Below, one piece after another: positions 40,717 to 49,159 of a DNA stretch of 64,000 nucleotides (positions within the stretch are counted from its first letter, which is position 1; each line of letters begins with the position of its first letter). Source of the DNA: Mycobacterium pinniadriaticum (lineage in GTDB: Bacteria; Actinomycetota; Actinomycetes; Mycobacteriales; Mycobacteriaceae); contig NZ_JAPJDO010000026.1 of NCBI RefSeq assembly GCF_026242045.1, forward strand, positions 23,697 to 87,696, written 5' to 3'. A program made the position numbers and the translations under genes. The notes beneath the pieces were generated by a model. The model saw nothing but the letters and a program-made list of their open reading frames with translations. It did no database searches and had not been told where the DNA came from.

Positions 40717-42031
40717 CCGAGCCGGTCGTCGTCTCCACGCCCGCCGTCGTGGTGGGGCTCGTCGTGGTTGTCGTGGTGGTGGGTGTGCCCGACAGGGTCG
40801 GCGCGTCGGTCGGGGTGGCCGGCGCGCTACTGGGCATGCTTGTCTCCGGCCGGGCATCGGACAGCGCCGACATGGCTTTCCAGTCGTTCCAGTCCACGGC
40901 CCAGTCCCAGATGTCGCCGTCCGCGTAGGACAGCTCGATCGACGTGCCGGTCACCTCCACCGGGTCGCCGTACACCGCCGTCCCGAAGTACTGCTCGGCG
41001 TCGCCGGTCGACAGGTTGATGCAGCCGTTGGTGACGTTGGTATTGCCCTGCGCGCCCGACGAGGCGGGATTGGCGTGGATGAACTCGCCGTTGTTGGAGA
41101 TCCGCACCGCCCAGCGTTCATGGACATCGCTGTAGCCGGCGGCCGGATTGGACATGTAGAAGTCGGCATACTTCTCGGTGACGACGTGAATTCCGCTGCG
41201 CGTCACGTTGCGCGGCAGGTCGGCCTCCCCGTAGCTGCACGGGAAGTCCATGATGACGCCGTCGTCGGTGATCACCTGGATGCGGTGCGACGGGGCGTCG
41301 GCCTTGACGACCTGGCGGCGGCCGATGTCGAAGTCCAGCGTCGAATCGGTGGCGCCGTAGGCATCCTCGCCGAACCTCACTCCGTAGAGGCGGGCGTCCA
41401 CGTGGACCTTGGTTCCCGGCTGGTAGTACTCCCGCGTCCGCCAGTGCGCCCGCGAGCCGCCCACCTCGTCGGGCAGCCAGGCCCAGCTGCCCTCGGTCGG
41501 CGGCTCGGTGGTGACGGTCAGCGCCCGCTCGACATCAGGCTTGTGCTCGTCGTCGATCGCGGCGTCGAACTGCAGGATGATCGGCGCCGCCACCCCGACG
41601 GTCTGCCCGTCGGACAGCTGGAACTGGCCGTTGACCCTGGTGGTGGGGTCGACGGTGGTGAACGACGCGGCAACGGGCAGCGCTTTGCCGTCGCGACCGA
41701 CTGCCGATCCCGCCCAGGTGTAGGAGGCGCCGTAACCAAGCGGCTCGGTGACGGTGAACGCCGTGCGGTCACGGTTGAGGGTGCCGGCGACCACCTTGCC
41801 ATCGGCATTGGTCAGGTCCACGTGCTGCAGCCAGCCGTTCTTGACCTGCAGGCTGACCGCCGTCGTGGGCAGCACATCCTGGGCATCGTTGGCCGGGGTG
41901 AATTCCAGTGACGGCGTGGGCGGCGGTTCCGGGGCCGCGGCCTTCTGGCCGGGCCTGCTCACACACGCGGCCAGCGCACCCGGCGCAGCAACGCCGAGGA
42001 CCAGCGCTGTCAGGGCCCGTCGCCGGTTCAT
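40700..42031 (-). CDS. L,D-transpeptidase lipoprotein (LdtC/LprQ-like)
   Basis: This 443-residue periplasmic enzyme makes 3-3 peptidoglycan crosslinks. It has a signal with a lipobox ending LAAC (about residue 22), two Ig-like domains (about 45-250), then the YkuD catalytic domain with MDFPCSYG, ISNNGEFIHANP and the nucleophile in VTNGCINLS. The C-terminal tail is Pro/Thr-rich (SGTPTTTTTTTSPTTT), as in M. tuberculosis LprQ (Rv0483). ATG at 42031 gives a proper signal peptide; a GTG at 42058 is an alternative. Confidence 0.93.
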   Translation of the reverse strand: MNRRRALTALVLGVAAPGALAACVSRPGQKAAAPEPPPTPSLEFTPANDAQDVLPTTAVSLQVKNGWLQHVDLTNADGKVVAGTLNRDRTAFTVTEPLGYGASYTWAGSAVGRDGKALPVAASFTTVDPTTRVNGQFQLSDGQTVGVAAPIILQFDAAIDDEHKPDVERALTVTTEPPTEGSWAWLPDEVGGSRAHWRTREYYQPGTKVHVDARLYGVRFGEDAYGATDSTLDFDIGRRQVVKADAPSHRIQVITDDGVIMDFPCSYGEADLPRNVTRSGIHVVTEKYADFYMSNPAAGYSDVHERWAVRISNNGEFIHANPASSGAQGNTNVTNGCINLSTGDAEQYFGTAVYGDPVEVTGTSIELSYADGDIWDWAVDWNDWKAMSALSDARPETSMPSSAPATPTDAPTLSGTPTTTTTTTSPTTTAGVETTTGSATTGG

Positions 42032-42136
42032 CGGCGGCGGTTGGTCGGCTGGGCTCACGTCAATCCAAGATACGGAACCCAGCCGTCGTGCTGCCAACCG
42101 AAGTGCTCTGACCAGGCCCCGCAGCGCCCGGTCGGG

Positions 42137-43108
42137 TCAGAGGCCGAACAGTTGCAGGAACGCGGGCGCCGCACCGCCGAACTTCGATCCCGCGAAGTTG
42201 ATGTCCGCCGCGTCGAGCACGAATTCCGTTCCGGTGGATTCGTCGACATAGCTGTACTCGTCCCAGCTCACCGACACCGACCGAAGCGGGGAGAACAACC
42301 CGCCGATGGGAATGCCCAGTTCGACTACCGGCCCGGTGTCCCCGGTCGAGAGCGGCAACGTCAGTGTGTCAGTGCCGAATAGCAGCGCATGGGTGAACTT
42401 GGGCGCAGCCTCAGCCCATGCCAGGATCGCCCCTCCCACATTGCCGCTCTGTGCCGCGGAGACGAACGAGTTGAAGCTGTCGTACGCGGCGAGTCCGCCG
42501 GCCAGCACGGCGCCGGCGCCGCTGGCGATCAATGCGACCGGAGCCGGAACCTTGAGCGTCCCATCGGTGATCGAGAACGTGGCCTTCACGGCGGGGTCCG
42601 TGACGAAGGTCTCATTCCCCGACAGCGAGAACAGCGCGTTGCCGATCGGTGTGCTCGCATTCAGGCTCAACGACACCGGGCCGCTCTCGCCGGGGTCCGG
42701 AACGGTCGACGAAATCTTCACCGTGATGGGACCGATCGGAGTGTCGACGGTCTGCGTATCCTCCACCGTCTGAGAAGCGGCGGACGGGCTCGACGCGGCG
42801 GATTTGGCCTTGGCCTGCGCCCTGGTTGTCGATGTGACAGCGGCGGCTGGGCTCGCGGCCGGCTTGCTCACCTTGACCAGTGACCGAGCCGAGCCGGCCG
42901 TGGCGTGCTTCGGCCCGGCTTCGTGCTTGCTCGCCGAGGTCGACGACCCCGTGGCGTGGTGAGCGCCGGTGTCGGCCTGGGCCACCCCCGATGCGGCGGC
43001 CATGGCAGCACCCACGCCGATGGTCAGCGCACCCGCACCCAGCCAAGTTCTGACTGACAGCGCGCGGTTGCGTCCTTGCTTGGCAGTTTTCGTGGTCCCA
43101 CTGGCCAT
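42137..43108 (-). CDS. Secreted Ala/Ser-rich protein of unknown function
   Basis: This 323-residue protein has a long mycobacterial signal peptide (TWLGAGALTIGVGAAMAAAS, cleavage probably after AQA near residue 45), a low-complexity Ala/Ser/Lys-rich spacer to about residue 115, then a beta-rich domain with repeated ISSTVPDPGESGPVSLSL-like turns and IPIGGLFSPLRSVSVSW. No family is recognised. The start has a GGGGGA ribosome binding site. I do not recall a counterpart at this place in M. tuberculosis. It could be a cell-envelope or host-facing protein (inference). Confidence 0.75.
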   Translation of the reverse strand: MASGTTKTAKQGRNRALSVRTWLGAGALTIGVGAAMAAASGVAQADTGAHHATGSSTSASKHEAGPKHATAGSARSLVKVSKPAASPAAAVTSTTRAQAKAKSAASSPSAASQTVEDTQTVDTPIGPITVKISSTVPDPGESGPVSLSLNASTPIGNALFSLSGNETFVTDPAVKATFSITDGTLKVPAPVALIASGAGAVLAGGLAAYDSFNSFVSAAQSGNVGGAILAWAEAAPKFTHALLFGTDTLTLPLSTGDTGPVVELGIPIGGLFSPLRSVSVSWDEYSYVDESTGTEFVLDAADINFAGSKFGGAAPAFLQLFGL

Positions 43109-43265
43109 CTCAAATCCCCCGTAAGTCGTTGAAGCAAACCCGTGAGCGGGCTGACAAGCAACCATTCTCCCTATTTTTCGTCGCCCGGGTTAATTATCAG
43201 GAGATTCACAAAGTTGTGTCGCCGTCGGGTTGCCCGACCCTCTGTCTGGCCGGTGTTGTCCCGTG

Positions 43266-44426
43266 CTACAGCGAACAGCCGACCAGCACGGGTTCGGGCA
43301 CCAACGTGATACCGAACACGTCGCGGACCCCGTCGCGGACGGTGCGCGCCAGCACCAGCACGTCCGCGGTGGTCGCAGTACCGCGGTTGGTCACGGCCAG
43401 CGCATGCTTGGTCGACAGCCGGCACGGCGCACCCTGAGCGCCCGGATAGCCCTTACCGAAGCCGGCGTGCTCGACCAGCCAGCCCGCAGCCAGCTTGACC
43501 CCGTCAGGTGCCGGGTAGTGCGGCACCGGATCCTCGCGGCCGGCCTGGAGTTCCTCGAAGCGCTCGGCCGGGACGACGGGGTTGGTGAAAAACGATCCGA
43601 CGCTCCAGGAGTCGTGGTCGTCGGCGTCGAGCACCATACCTTTGCGGGCGCGTAGCGCCAGCACGGTCGCACGCACCGCGGCCGGCGCGGCCCGCTCCCC
43701 CACCCCCACACCGAGAGCCTCGGCCAGCTCGCCGTAGCGCAGCGGGGCGGACCGGCCCGCTGGGTCGAGTTCGAACTCCACCTCGAGCACCACCGCATCA
43801 GAAGAGTTCTTCAGCGCGCTGTGCCGGTATCCGAGTCCCAGTTCGCCGGCGGGCACCCAGCGCACCCGCGAACGCTTCCGGTCCAGCAGTCGAACACGGG
43901 TCAGGTAGTCAGCCACTTCCACGCCGTAGGCCCCGACGTTCTGGACCGGTGTCGCCCCGGCCGAACCGGGGATCCCGGACAGGCATTCCAGTCCGCCCAG
44001 TCCGGCCGCCACGGCGGCCACCACCACGTCATCCCAGACCGCTCCGGCCTCGGCGCGCAGCCGGCCACCGTGGATACCGACAGCGCGGTTGGCCAGCCGG
44101 ACCACGGTCAGGTCGGTGAGGTCGTCGGCGATCACCACGTTCGACCCACCCGCGAGCACCAGGACCGGACCGTCGCCGGCCTGGTCGAGTACGCCGAGCG
44201 TCGCCGTGATCTGCTCTGAGGTGGTGCAGGTGATGACCCTGCGCGCGACCGGGCCGACCCGCAGGGTGGTCAGCGGCGCCAGCGGGACGTTCTCGGCAAC
44301 CGCCGCGCCGGCATAGCTCAACCCCGGGTCGCTCCGCTCCGGCCCGCCGTAGCCCTTCCCCGGGTCGCTTCGCTCTCCCCCGCCGTGCTCAATCCCGGAT
44401 CCCACGGCCCGTAACGGTAGCCTCAC
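43266..44426 (-). CDS. murB: UDP-N-acetylenolpyruvoylglucosamine reductase MurB
   Basis: This 386-residue FAD enzyme reduces UDP-GlcNAc-enolpyruvate to UDP-MurNAc for peptidoglycan. It shows TLRVGPVARRV, LVLAGGSNVVIADD (FAD), LSGIPGSAGATPVQNVGAYG, GYRHSALKNS, WSVGSFFTNPVV and STKHALAVTNRG. The GTG start at 44426 is 6 bases from the divergent DUF2505 start. Residues about 15-34 contain the twice-repeated GG(G/P)ERSDPG encoded by a 36-bp tandem repeat, so the N-terminal extension is repeat-derived. The original start may have been closer to LSYAGAAVAENVPLAPL. Confidence 0.93.
   Translation of the reverse strand: MRLPLRAVGSGIEHGGGERSDPGKGYGGPERSDPGLSYAGAAVAENVPLAPLTTLRVGPVARRVITCTTSEQITATLGVLDQAGDGPVLVLAGGSNVVIADDLTDLTVVRLANRAVGIHGGRLRAEAGAVWDDVVVAAVAAGLGGLECLSGIPGSAGATPVQNVGAYGVEVADYLTRVRLLDRKRSRVRWVPAGELGLGYRHSALKNSSDAVVLEVEFELDPAGRSAPLRYGELAEALGVGVGERAAPAAVRATVLALRARKGMVLDADDHDSWSVGSFFTNPVVPAERFEELQAGREDPVPHYPAPDGVKLAAGWLVEHAGFGKGYPGAQGAPCRLSTKHALAVTNRGTATTADVLVLARTVRDGVRDVFGITLVPEPVLVGCSL
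44322..44384. repeat. Two tandem GGxERSDPG-encoding units in murB
   Basis: Units at 44322-44348 and 44358-44384 are 27 nt each with a 36-bp period and share CCCCGGGTCGCT and CGCTC cores. A third unit is in the thioesterase gene at 29259-29285. All are read in the frame that gives ERSD. Confidence 0.7.
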
Positions 44427-44431
44427 CAGCT

Positions 44432-44938
44432 ATGCCGCGTTCATTCGACATGGCCACCGACTACGAGGGCAGCGTCAAACAGGTGCACCAGGCATTGCGC
44501 AACGAGCAGTACTGGTTGGCCCGGCTGGCCGATTCGGGAGCCGACGACGCGACGCTGAACTCCCTGGAGCTGACCCCCGACGGCGGCGTCGAGGTGAGCA
44601 CCACCCAGCTGTTGCGCGCCGACCGGCTGCCAGCCGTGGTCACCCAGTTCCACCACGGTGATCTGGAGATCCGACGGGCCGAGAGCTGGACCGGTCTGAT
44701 GGCCGGCCAGGCCGAAGCCAGCGTCAGTGGCAGCATCCCCGGCGCGCCGGTGATGTTGACCGGTAGCGCCCAGCTGGCCCCGTCGGATCTGCGGGCGCGC
44801 TTGGCTTTTCGGGCCACCGTCGAGGTACGCATCCCGCTGGTGGGCGGCAAGGTGGAGAACTTCATCGGCAATCAGCTCGTCGACCTTCTGATCGCCGAAC
44901 AACGGTTCACCACCAGGTGGATCGCTGAGAACGGCTGA
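44432..44938 (+). CDS. DUF2505 protein, copy 1
   Basis: This 168-residue START-like/SRPBCC-fold protein of actinobacteria begins SFDMATDYEGSVKQVHQAL and ends in the family motif VRIPLVGGKVENFIGNQLVDLL followed by ERFT-like EQRFTTRWI. It has no signal peptide. A related protein is encoded next (44960). The start is 6 bases from the divergent murB start, so the two promoters must overlap. A hydrophobic ligand is likely for the fold but unknown. Confidence 0.8.
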   Translation: MPRSFDMATDYEGSVKQVHQALRNEQYWLARLADSGADDATLNSLELTPDGGVEVSTTQLLRADRLPAVVTQFHHGDLEIRRAESWTGLMAGQAEASVSGSIPGAPVMLTGSAQLAPSDLRARLAFRATVEVRIPLVGGKVENFIGNQLVDLLIAEQRFTTRWIAENG

Positions 44939-44947
44939 CACCGCAGG

Positions 44948-44959
44948 TACGGTTGCCTC
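44948..44959 (+). promoter_or_regulatory. Leaderless promoter of the second DUF2505 gene
   Basis: TACGGT (44948-44953) plus 6 nt before ATG 44960. Confidence 0.45.
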
Positions 44960-45472
44960 ATGTCCCGCCGCATGGACTACGTCATCGGGCTCGACAAGCC
45001 GGTCGCCGACCTCTACCAGAGCTTCACCAGCCGCGCGTATTGGGAAGATCTGATCGCCGAACACCAGCGTCACACCGATTCCGAAATGACCCGGTTTCAT
45101 TCCGACGATTCCGGCACCGACATCGTCTTCACCCACACGGTGTCCCGCAGGGACATGCCGTCGTTGGTTGCCGCGGTGGTTCCGTTGCGGCTCACCATCA
45201 CCCGCGAACAACATTTCGACCCGTTCGATCCCGCGACGAATTCGGCCGACGGGCATTACCGCGCCCTGGTGCCCGCGGCGCCGTTGAACTTCGACGGAAC
45301 CTATGTGCTTCAGCAGACCACCGACGGCAGCGAGCTTCGCCTGCGCAGTCTGTGCAAGGTCAACGTGCCGCTGGTCGGCGGCAAGATCGAACAATGGGTG
45401 CTGGACGGCCTGCGCGGATTATTCGACAGCGAACGGGATTTCACCCGCGACTGGATCGCCGGCCATTACTAG
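44960..45472 (+). CDS. DUF2505 protein, copy 2
   Basis: This 170-residue tandem paralogue of the preceding gene shares the opening MDYVIGLDKPVADLYQSF and the end VNVPLVGGKIEQWVLDGLRGLF then ERDFTRDWI. Sequence divergence shows that the duplication is old. It has its own leaderless-type promoter. Its stop (TAG 45470-45472) overlaps the proposed start of the methyltransferase gene. Confidence 0.8.
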   Translation: MSRRMDYVIGLDKPVADLYQSFTSRAYWEDLIAEHQRHTDSEMTRFHSDDSGTDIVFTHTVSRRDMPSLVAAVVPLRLTITREQHFDPFDPATNSADGHYRALVPAAPLNFDGTYVLQQTTDGSELRLRSLCKVNVPLVGGKIEQWVLDGLRGLFDSERDFTRDWIAGHY

Positions 45473-46250
45473 GCCACCTCGCCCGGTCGGAGTTCCGACC
45501 CGCGGCACCACCAACGCCAACCGGCTGCGGCGTGCCGACCGCTGGCTGGTGAACTCGCCGCTGGTGCGGGCGGCGCTGGAGGCGTCGGACGACCCGGTGG
45601 TCATCGACCTCGGGTACGGCCGATTGCCCGTCACCACACTGGAACTGGCGGCACGGTTACGCGCGGTACGGACCGACATTCGGGTGGTCGGCCTGGAGAT
45701 CGATCCACAACGGGTGGTTCCCGGTGTGGACGGCGTCGAATTCAGGGTGGGCGGTTTCGAACTCGCCCGACTGAGACCGATTCTGGTGCGGGCCTTCAAC
45801 GTGCTGCGACAGTACCCCGAAGACGCGGTGGCGCAGGCCTGGGCGGAGATGCAGTCGAGACTGGCCCCGGGCGGATTGATCGTCGACGGCACCTGCGACG
45901 AGCTCGGCAGGCGCTGTTGCTGGGTGCTGCTGGATCGCGAAGGTCCGGTGAGCCTGACGCTGGCCTGCGACCCGCGGCACATCGAGCGGCCGTCAGATCT
46001 GGCCGAGCGATTGCCGAAAGTGCTTATCCACCACAATATTCCGGGTCAACCCATTCACACTCTGCTGTCGTCGGCCGACCGCGCGTGGGCGACGTCGGCG
46101 GGGCACTCGGTGTTCGGTCCGCGGGACCGCTGGCGAGCGATGCTCGCCGAGCTCCGCGGCGCCGGCATCCCGATCGAGGCGCACCGGCGCAATGCCCGCG
46201 ATGCCGTGTTCACCGTGCCGTGGGCGACGGTGGCGCCCGCCGTAGGCTAG
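45465..46250 (+). CDS. SAM-dependent methyltransferase-like protein with uncertain (ATT?) start
   Basis: This 261-residue protein has a Rossmann-type methyltransferase core: VVIDLGYGRLPVTTLELA (SAM loop), VVGLEIDPQRV, and RLAPGGLIVDGTCDELG. No ATG, GTG or TTG lies between the previous gene's interior and the core, except ATG 45303 (170-base overlap) and GTG 45549, which would cut into the fold's lead. ATT at 45465 begins TRPPRPVGVPTRGTTNANR and overlaps the upstream stop closely, as a coupled ATG would. The target is unknown. Confidence 0.7.
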   Translation: MTRPPRPVGVPTRGTTNANRLRRADRWLVNSPLVRAALEASDDPVVIDLGYGRLPVTTLELAARLRAVRTDIRVVGLEIDPQRVVPGVDGVEFRVGGFELARLRPILVRAFNVLRQYPEDAVAQAWAEMQSRLAPGGLIVDGTCDELGRRCCWVLLDREGPVSLTLACDPRHIERPSDLAERLPKVLIHHNIPGQPIHTLLSSADRAWATSAGHSVFGPRDRWRAMLAELRGAGIPIEAHRRNARDAVFTVPWATVAPAVG

Positions 46251-46254
46251 GCCC
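46243..46254 (+). promoter_or_regulatory. Leaderless promoter of the nitrilase gene
   Basis: TAGGCT (46243-46248) plus 6 nt before ATG 46255. It lies over the stop codon of the methyltransferase gene. Confidence 0.45.
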
Positions 46255-47076
46255 ATGCGGATTGCGCTCGCCCAATTGCTGTCGGATACCGATCCGACCG
46301 CGAACCTCGAGCTGGTCGAGGACTACACCCGCCGCGCCGCCGACGCCGGCGCCCGGTTCGTGGTGTTCCCCGAGGGCACGATGTGCCGGTTCGGCGTTCC
46401 CCTGGCCCCGGTGGCCGAGCCGCTCGATGGACCGTGGGCCAACCGGGTGCGTCACATCGCCGACAGTGCGGGGATCACCGTGGCCGTCGGCATGTTCACC
46501 CCGGCCCCCGACGGGCGGGTCACCAACACGATGCTGGCCGTCGGCCCCGGCGTCGACGCGCACTACGACAAGATCCACATGTACGACGCGTTCGGATTCT
46601 CCGAATCCGAGGCCGTCGCGCCGGGCCGGGAACCGGTGGTGATCACCATCGACGGCGTCGGCGTCGGACTCACCCTGTGCTATGACATCCGCTTTCCCAC
46701 CCTCTACACCGAGCTCGCCGACCGGGGAGCGCAGCTGATCACCGTCAGCGCATCGTGGGGTGCCGGGCCGGGCAAGCTCGAGCAGTGGACCCTGCTGGCC
46801 CGCGCCCGCGCCCTGGACTCCACGTGTTTCGTCGCCGCCGTCGACCAGGGCTATCCCGGTGACGAGATGGCGATGGCGTCCAAGGCACCCACCGGCGTGG
46901 GCGGCAGCCTGGTGGCCTCCCCCCTCGGCGAGGTGGTGGCGTCGGCGGGCGACGATCCCCAGCTGGTGGTGGCCGATATTGACATCGATCGGGTCGCCCC
47001 GGTGCGGGAAACGCTCGGCGTGCTGCGTAACCGCTCAGAGTTCGCTCAGGCTGATAAGGCAGAATCGCGCAGGTGA
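46255..47076 (+). CDS. Carbon-nitrogen hydrolase (nitrilase/Nit family)
   Basis: This 273-residue nitrilase-fold amidase has the full catalytic triad: Glu40 in VVFPEGTMCRF, Lys106 in YDKIHMYDAF and Cys142 in LTLCYDIRFPTLY. It is close to the Nit2/deaminated-glutathione-amidase branch that cleans up transaminase side products. A mycothiol or other amide substrate is possible. It overlaps the DUF2993 gene by 4 bases. The position matches Rv0480c. Confidence 0.92.
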   Translation: MRIALAQLLSDTDPTANLELVEDYTRRAADAGARFVVFPEGTMCRFGVPLAPVAEPLDGPWANRVRHIADSAGITVAVGMFTPAPDGRVTNTMLAVGPGVDAHYDKIHMYDAFGFSESEAVAPGREPVVITIDGVGVGLTLCYDIRFPTLYTELADRGAQLITVSASWGAGPGKLEQWTLLARARALDSTCFVAAVDQGYPGDEMAMASKAPTGVGGSLVASPLGEVVASAGDDPQLVVADIDIDRVAPVRETLGVLRNRSEFAQADKAESRR

Positions 47077-48023
47077 CGTATCCGCCACAAGGTCCGAGTC
47101 ATCCCGTCGGCCCCGGCGACCCGACCACCCCGGCTTGGCCCGCGGCCCCGGGGCAGGGCACACCCACCGAGTACATCCCGCGACCGGGCGGCCCCGCCGA
47201 TGCGCCGACCCAGCACATCCCGCACGCCGCGCCGCCACCGCCTACTGCTCCTGTGCCGCCTGCGCCGCCGGTGGAGCCCGAGGAGCCCAAGCGGGGGTTC
47301 CTGCGCGACCCGCTGTCGATCGTCCTGTCGCTGATCATCGTCGTCGCGCTGGCGATCGCCGGGCTGCTGGGCACCGAGCTCTACGTGCGCCACGTGGCCG
47401 ATACCGTGGTGTCCCGCGCCGTGTCCTGCGTGGTGCAAGATCAGGCCAGCGTGTCATTCGGAGCCCGGCCGTTCCTGCTTCAGCACTTGTCGAAGCACTA
47501 CAACGACATCTCGGTACAGACCGCGGGAAATCAGATCCGTCAAGCCAAGGGCATGAAGCTCGACCTTCTCCTCGATGACGTCCGGATCAACCAGACCGCG
47601 GACTCGGCCGGCACGATGGGCGCGCTGGACGCCAACATCACCTGGTCCAGCGAGGGCATCAAGCAGACCGTGCAGGACGCCATCCCGTTCCTGGGCAGTC
47701 TGGTCAGCGGAGTGACGACTTCTCCGTCGGAAGGAACCATCGAACTGCAAGGCGCGCTGGGCACGGTCACCGTCAAGCCGACGGTGACGAACAATGCGCT
47801 GAACCTGCAGGTCGTCAGCCTGAGCGGGCTGGGGATGACGCTGCCGAGGGAAGCCGTGCAGCCGGCGCTGGACGCGTTCATGACCGCGTTGACCAAGAAC
47901 CTGCCGATGGGCATTCACGCCGATAGCGTCGCGGTCACCGACGACGGCGTCACCGCCAAGTTCATCACCCGCAACGCGACCATTCCCAACGGCCAGCAAG
48001 ACCCCTGCTTCGCCGGGGTGTAG
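47073..48023 (+). CDS. DUF2993 membrane-anchored protein
   Basis: This 316-residue protein has a Pro-rich cytoplasmic N-terminus of about 72 residues, one membrane segment (SIVLSLIIVVALAIAGLLG), and then an external DUF2993 domain with the LptC/AsmA-like pattern of lipid-binding beta structures (FGARPFLLQHLSKHYNDIS). Such proteins may bind or move lipids in the periplasm (inference). The GTG start overlaps the nitrilase stop. The position matches Rv0479c. Confidence 0.82.
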   Translation: MTYPPQGPSHPVGPGDPTTPAWPAAPGQGTPTEYIPRPGGPADAPTQHIPHAAPPPPTAPVPPAPPVEPEEPKRGFLRDPLSIVLSLIIVVALAIAGLLGTELYVRHVADTVVSRAVSCVVQDQASVSFGARPFLLQHLSKHYNDISVQTAGNQIRQAKGMKLDLLLDDVRINQTADSAGTMGALDANITWSSEGIKQTVQDAIPFLGSLVSGVTTSPSEGTIELQGALGTVTVKPTVTNNALNLQVVSLSGLGMTLPREAVQPALDAFMTALTKNLPMGIHADSVAVTDDGVTAKFITRNATIPNGQQDPCFAGV

Positions 48024-48050
48024 CCCGGGGCAGGCGCCACTCGACTGCCC

Positions 48051-48740
48051 CTAGCCCAGCCCGTCGAGAACCGCTCGCGTCCCGGACAACCCGAGGCGGG
48101 TGGCGCCGGCGTCGAGCATCGCCACCGCGTGCTCGGCGGTGCGGATGCCACCGCTGGCCTTGACACCGAGCCGACCGCCCACGGTGCCGGCCATGATCTC
48201 GATCGCGACCACCGATGCACCGCCCGCGGGATGGAATCCGGTGGATGTCTTGACGAAGTCCGCGCCGGATTCCTCGGCGGCCCGGCACGCCGCAACCAGC
48301 GTGTGTTCATCGGCGAGGCTGAGCAGGGCGGCCGACTCGACGATCACCTTGAGCACCACGCCGGGGACGGCGGTTCGGACCGCTGCGATATCGGCGGCCA
48401 CCTCGGCGAAGTTGCCGGCCAGCGCCGCCCCGACGTCGATGACCATGTCGATCTCGTCGGCGCCGGATTCGACGGCCACCGCCGCCTCGCGGGCCTTGAT
48501 GACCGGCAGGTGCTTGCCGGACGGGAAGCCGGCGACCGCGGCGATGGCGAGGCGCTCCGGACGGGCGTCGACGGCCTTGTGTGCGCAGGACACCATCGAC
48601 GGAGACACACATACCGCGAACACGCCCAGGTCGGCGGCGTCGTCGACGAGGGCAGCCACGTCGGCCTCGGTGGCCTCGGGTTTGAGCAGGGTGTGATCAA
48701 CGAGTGCCGCGACCTCACCCCGGGAGCGCATCGTCACCAT
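48051..48740 (-). CDS. deoC: Deoxyribose-phosphate aldolase DeoC
   Basis: This 229-residue class I aldolase splits deoxyribose-5-phosphate to acetaldehyde and glyceraldehyde-3-phosphate. It shows VDHTLLKPEAT, EIDMVIDVGAAL, VLKVIVESAALL (Schiff-base Lys), ADFVKTSTGFHPAGGAS and VKASGGIRTAEHAVAML. The ATG at 48740 shares a base with the upstream stop (TGATG); an ATG at 48731 is also possible. It follows the DUF2599 gene and is in the Rv0475-Rv0478 order. Confidence 0.96.
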   Translation of the reverse strand: MVTMRSRGEVAALVDHTLLKPEATEADVAALVDDAADLGVFAVCVSPSMVSCAHKAVDARPERLAIAAVAGFPSGKHLPVIKAREAAVAVESGADEIDMVIDVGAALAGNFAEVAADIAAVRTAVPGVVLKVIVESAALLSLADEHTLVAACRAAEESGADFVKTSTGFHPAGGASVVAIEIMAGTVGGRLGVKASGGIRTAEHAVAMLDAGATRLGLSGTRAVLDGLG

Positions 48741-49159
48741 CAGAACGGCTCTTCGACACCGCCGGGGTTGCAGCCCGCGGCGGTCATCGTCTCGTCGTCG
48801 ACCACCGGCCGCCACGGTTCCAGGTTCCAGCTGGTTTTCCCGGGCTCACCGATCTCCGCGAAGCGGAAATGACACACGAATTGGTCACGCATTCCGGGGA
48901 GGTCGGCATCCGGTGCCAGCGCCAGGACCTCGCCCCAGGCTTCATCGATGTCCCACTGGGGTTTCAACAGCTCACCGGCCACCTGACGGCCGGCGCGGGT
49001 GGGATAGACCCGCAGGCTGGACAAGTCGCCCCAGTGCACCCATGTGACGTGATCGATGAACGGTGGTGACGCGTTGTTGTCGGCTGCGGCAGGGGCGGCC
49101 AAGCCCAGCCCGACCGGGATGACGGCGAGCACCGCGGCCAGGTGGCGTCGTGCGCTCAG
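48740..49159 (-). CDS. DUF2599 secreted protein, probable CTG start
   Basis: This 139-residue exported protein has a mature domain with WVHWGDLSSLRVYPTRAGR and DQFVCHFRF, as in DUF2599 proteins (Rv0477-like). No ATG/GTG/TTG precedes a complete signal peptide. CTG at 49159 gives SARRHLAAVLAVIPVGLG with an Arg pair and AAA-D cleavage, and overlaps the DUF2516 stop in the frame CTGA. An internal GTG would leave the signal without its basic end. The stop is coupled to deoC. Confidence 0.75.
   Translation of the reverse strand: MSARRHLAAVLAVIPVGLGLAAPAAADNNASPPFIDHVTWVHWGDLSSLRVYPTRAGRQVAGELLKPQWDIDEAWGEVLALAPDADLPGMRDQFVCHFRFAEIGEPGKTSWNLEPWRPVVDDETMTAAGCNPGGVEEPF

Noticed and set aside
40740..40800. 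Thr/Pro codon run at the end of ldtC as a DNA repeat
   Set aside because: It encodes the Thr-rich tail also seen in the M. tuberculosis protein, so it is coding low complexity and not a separate element.
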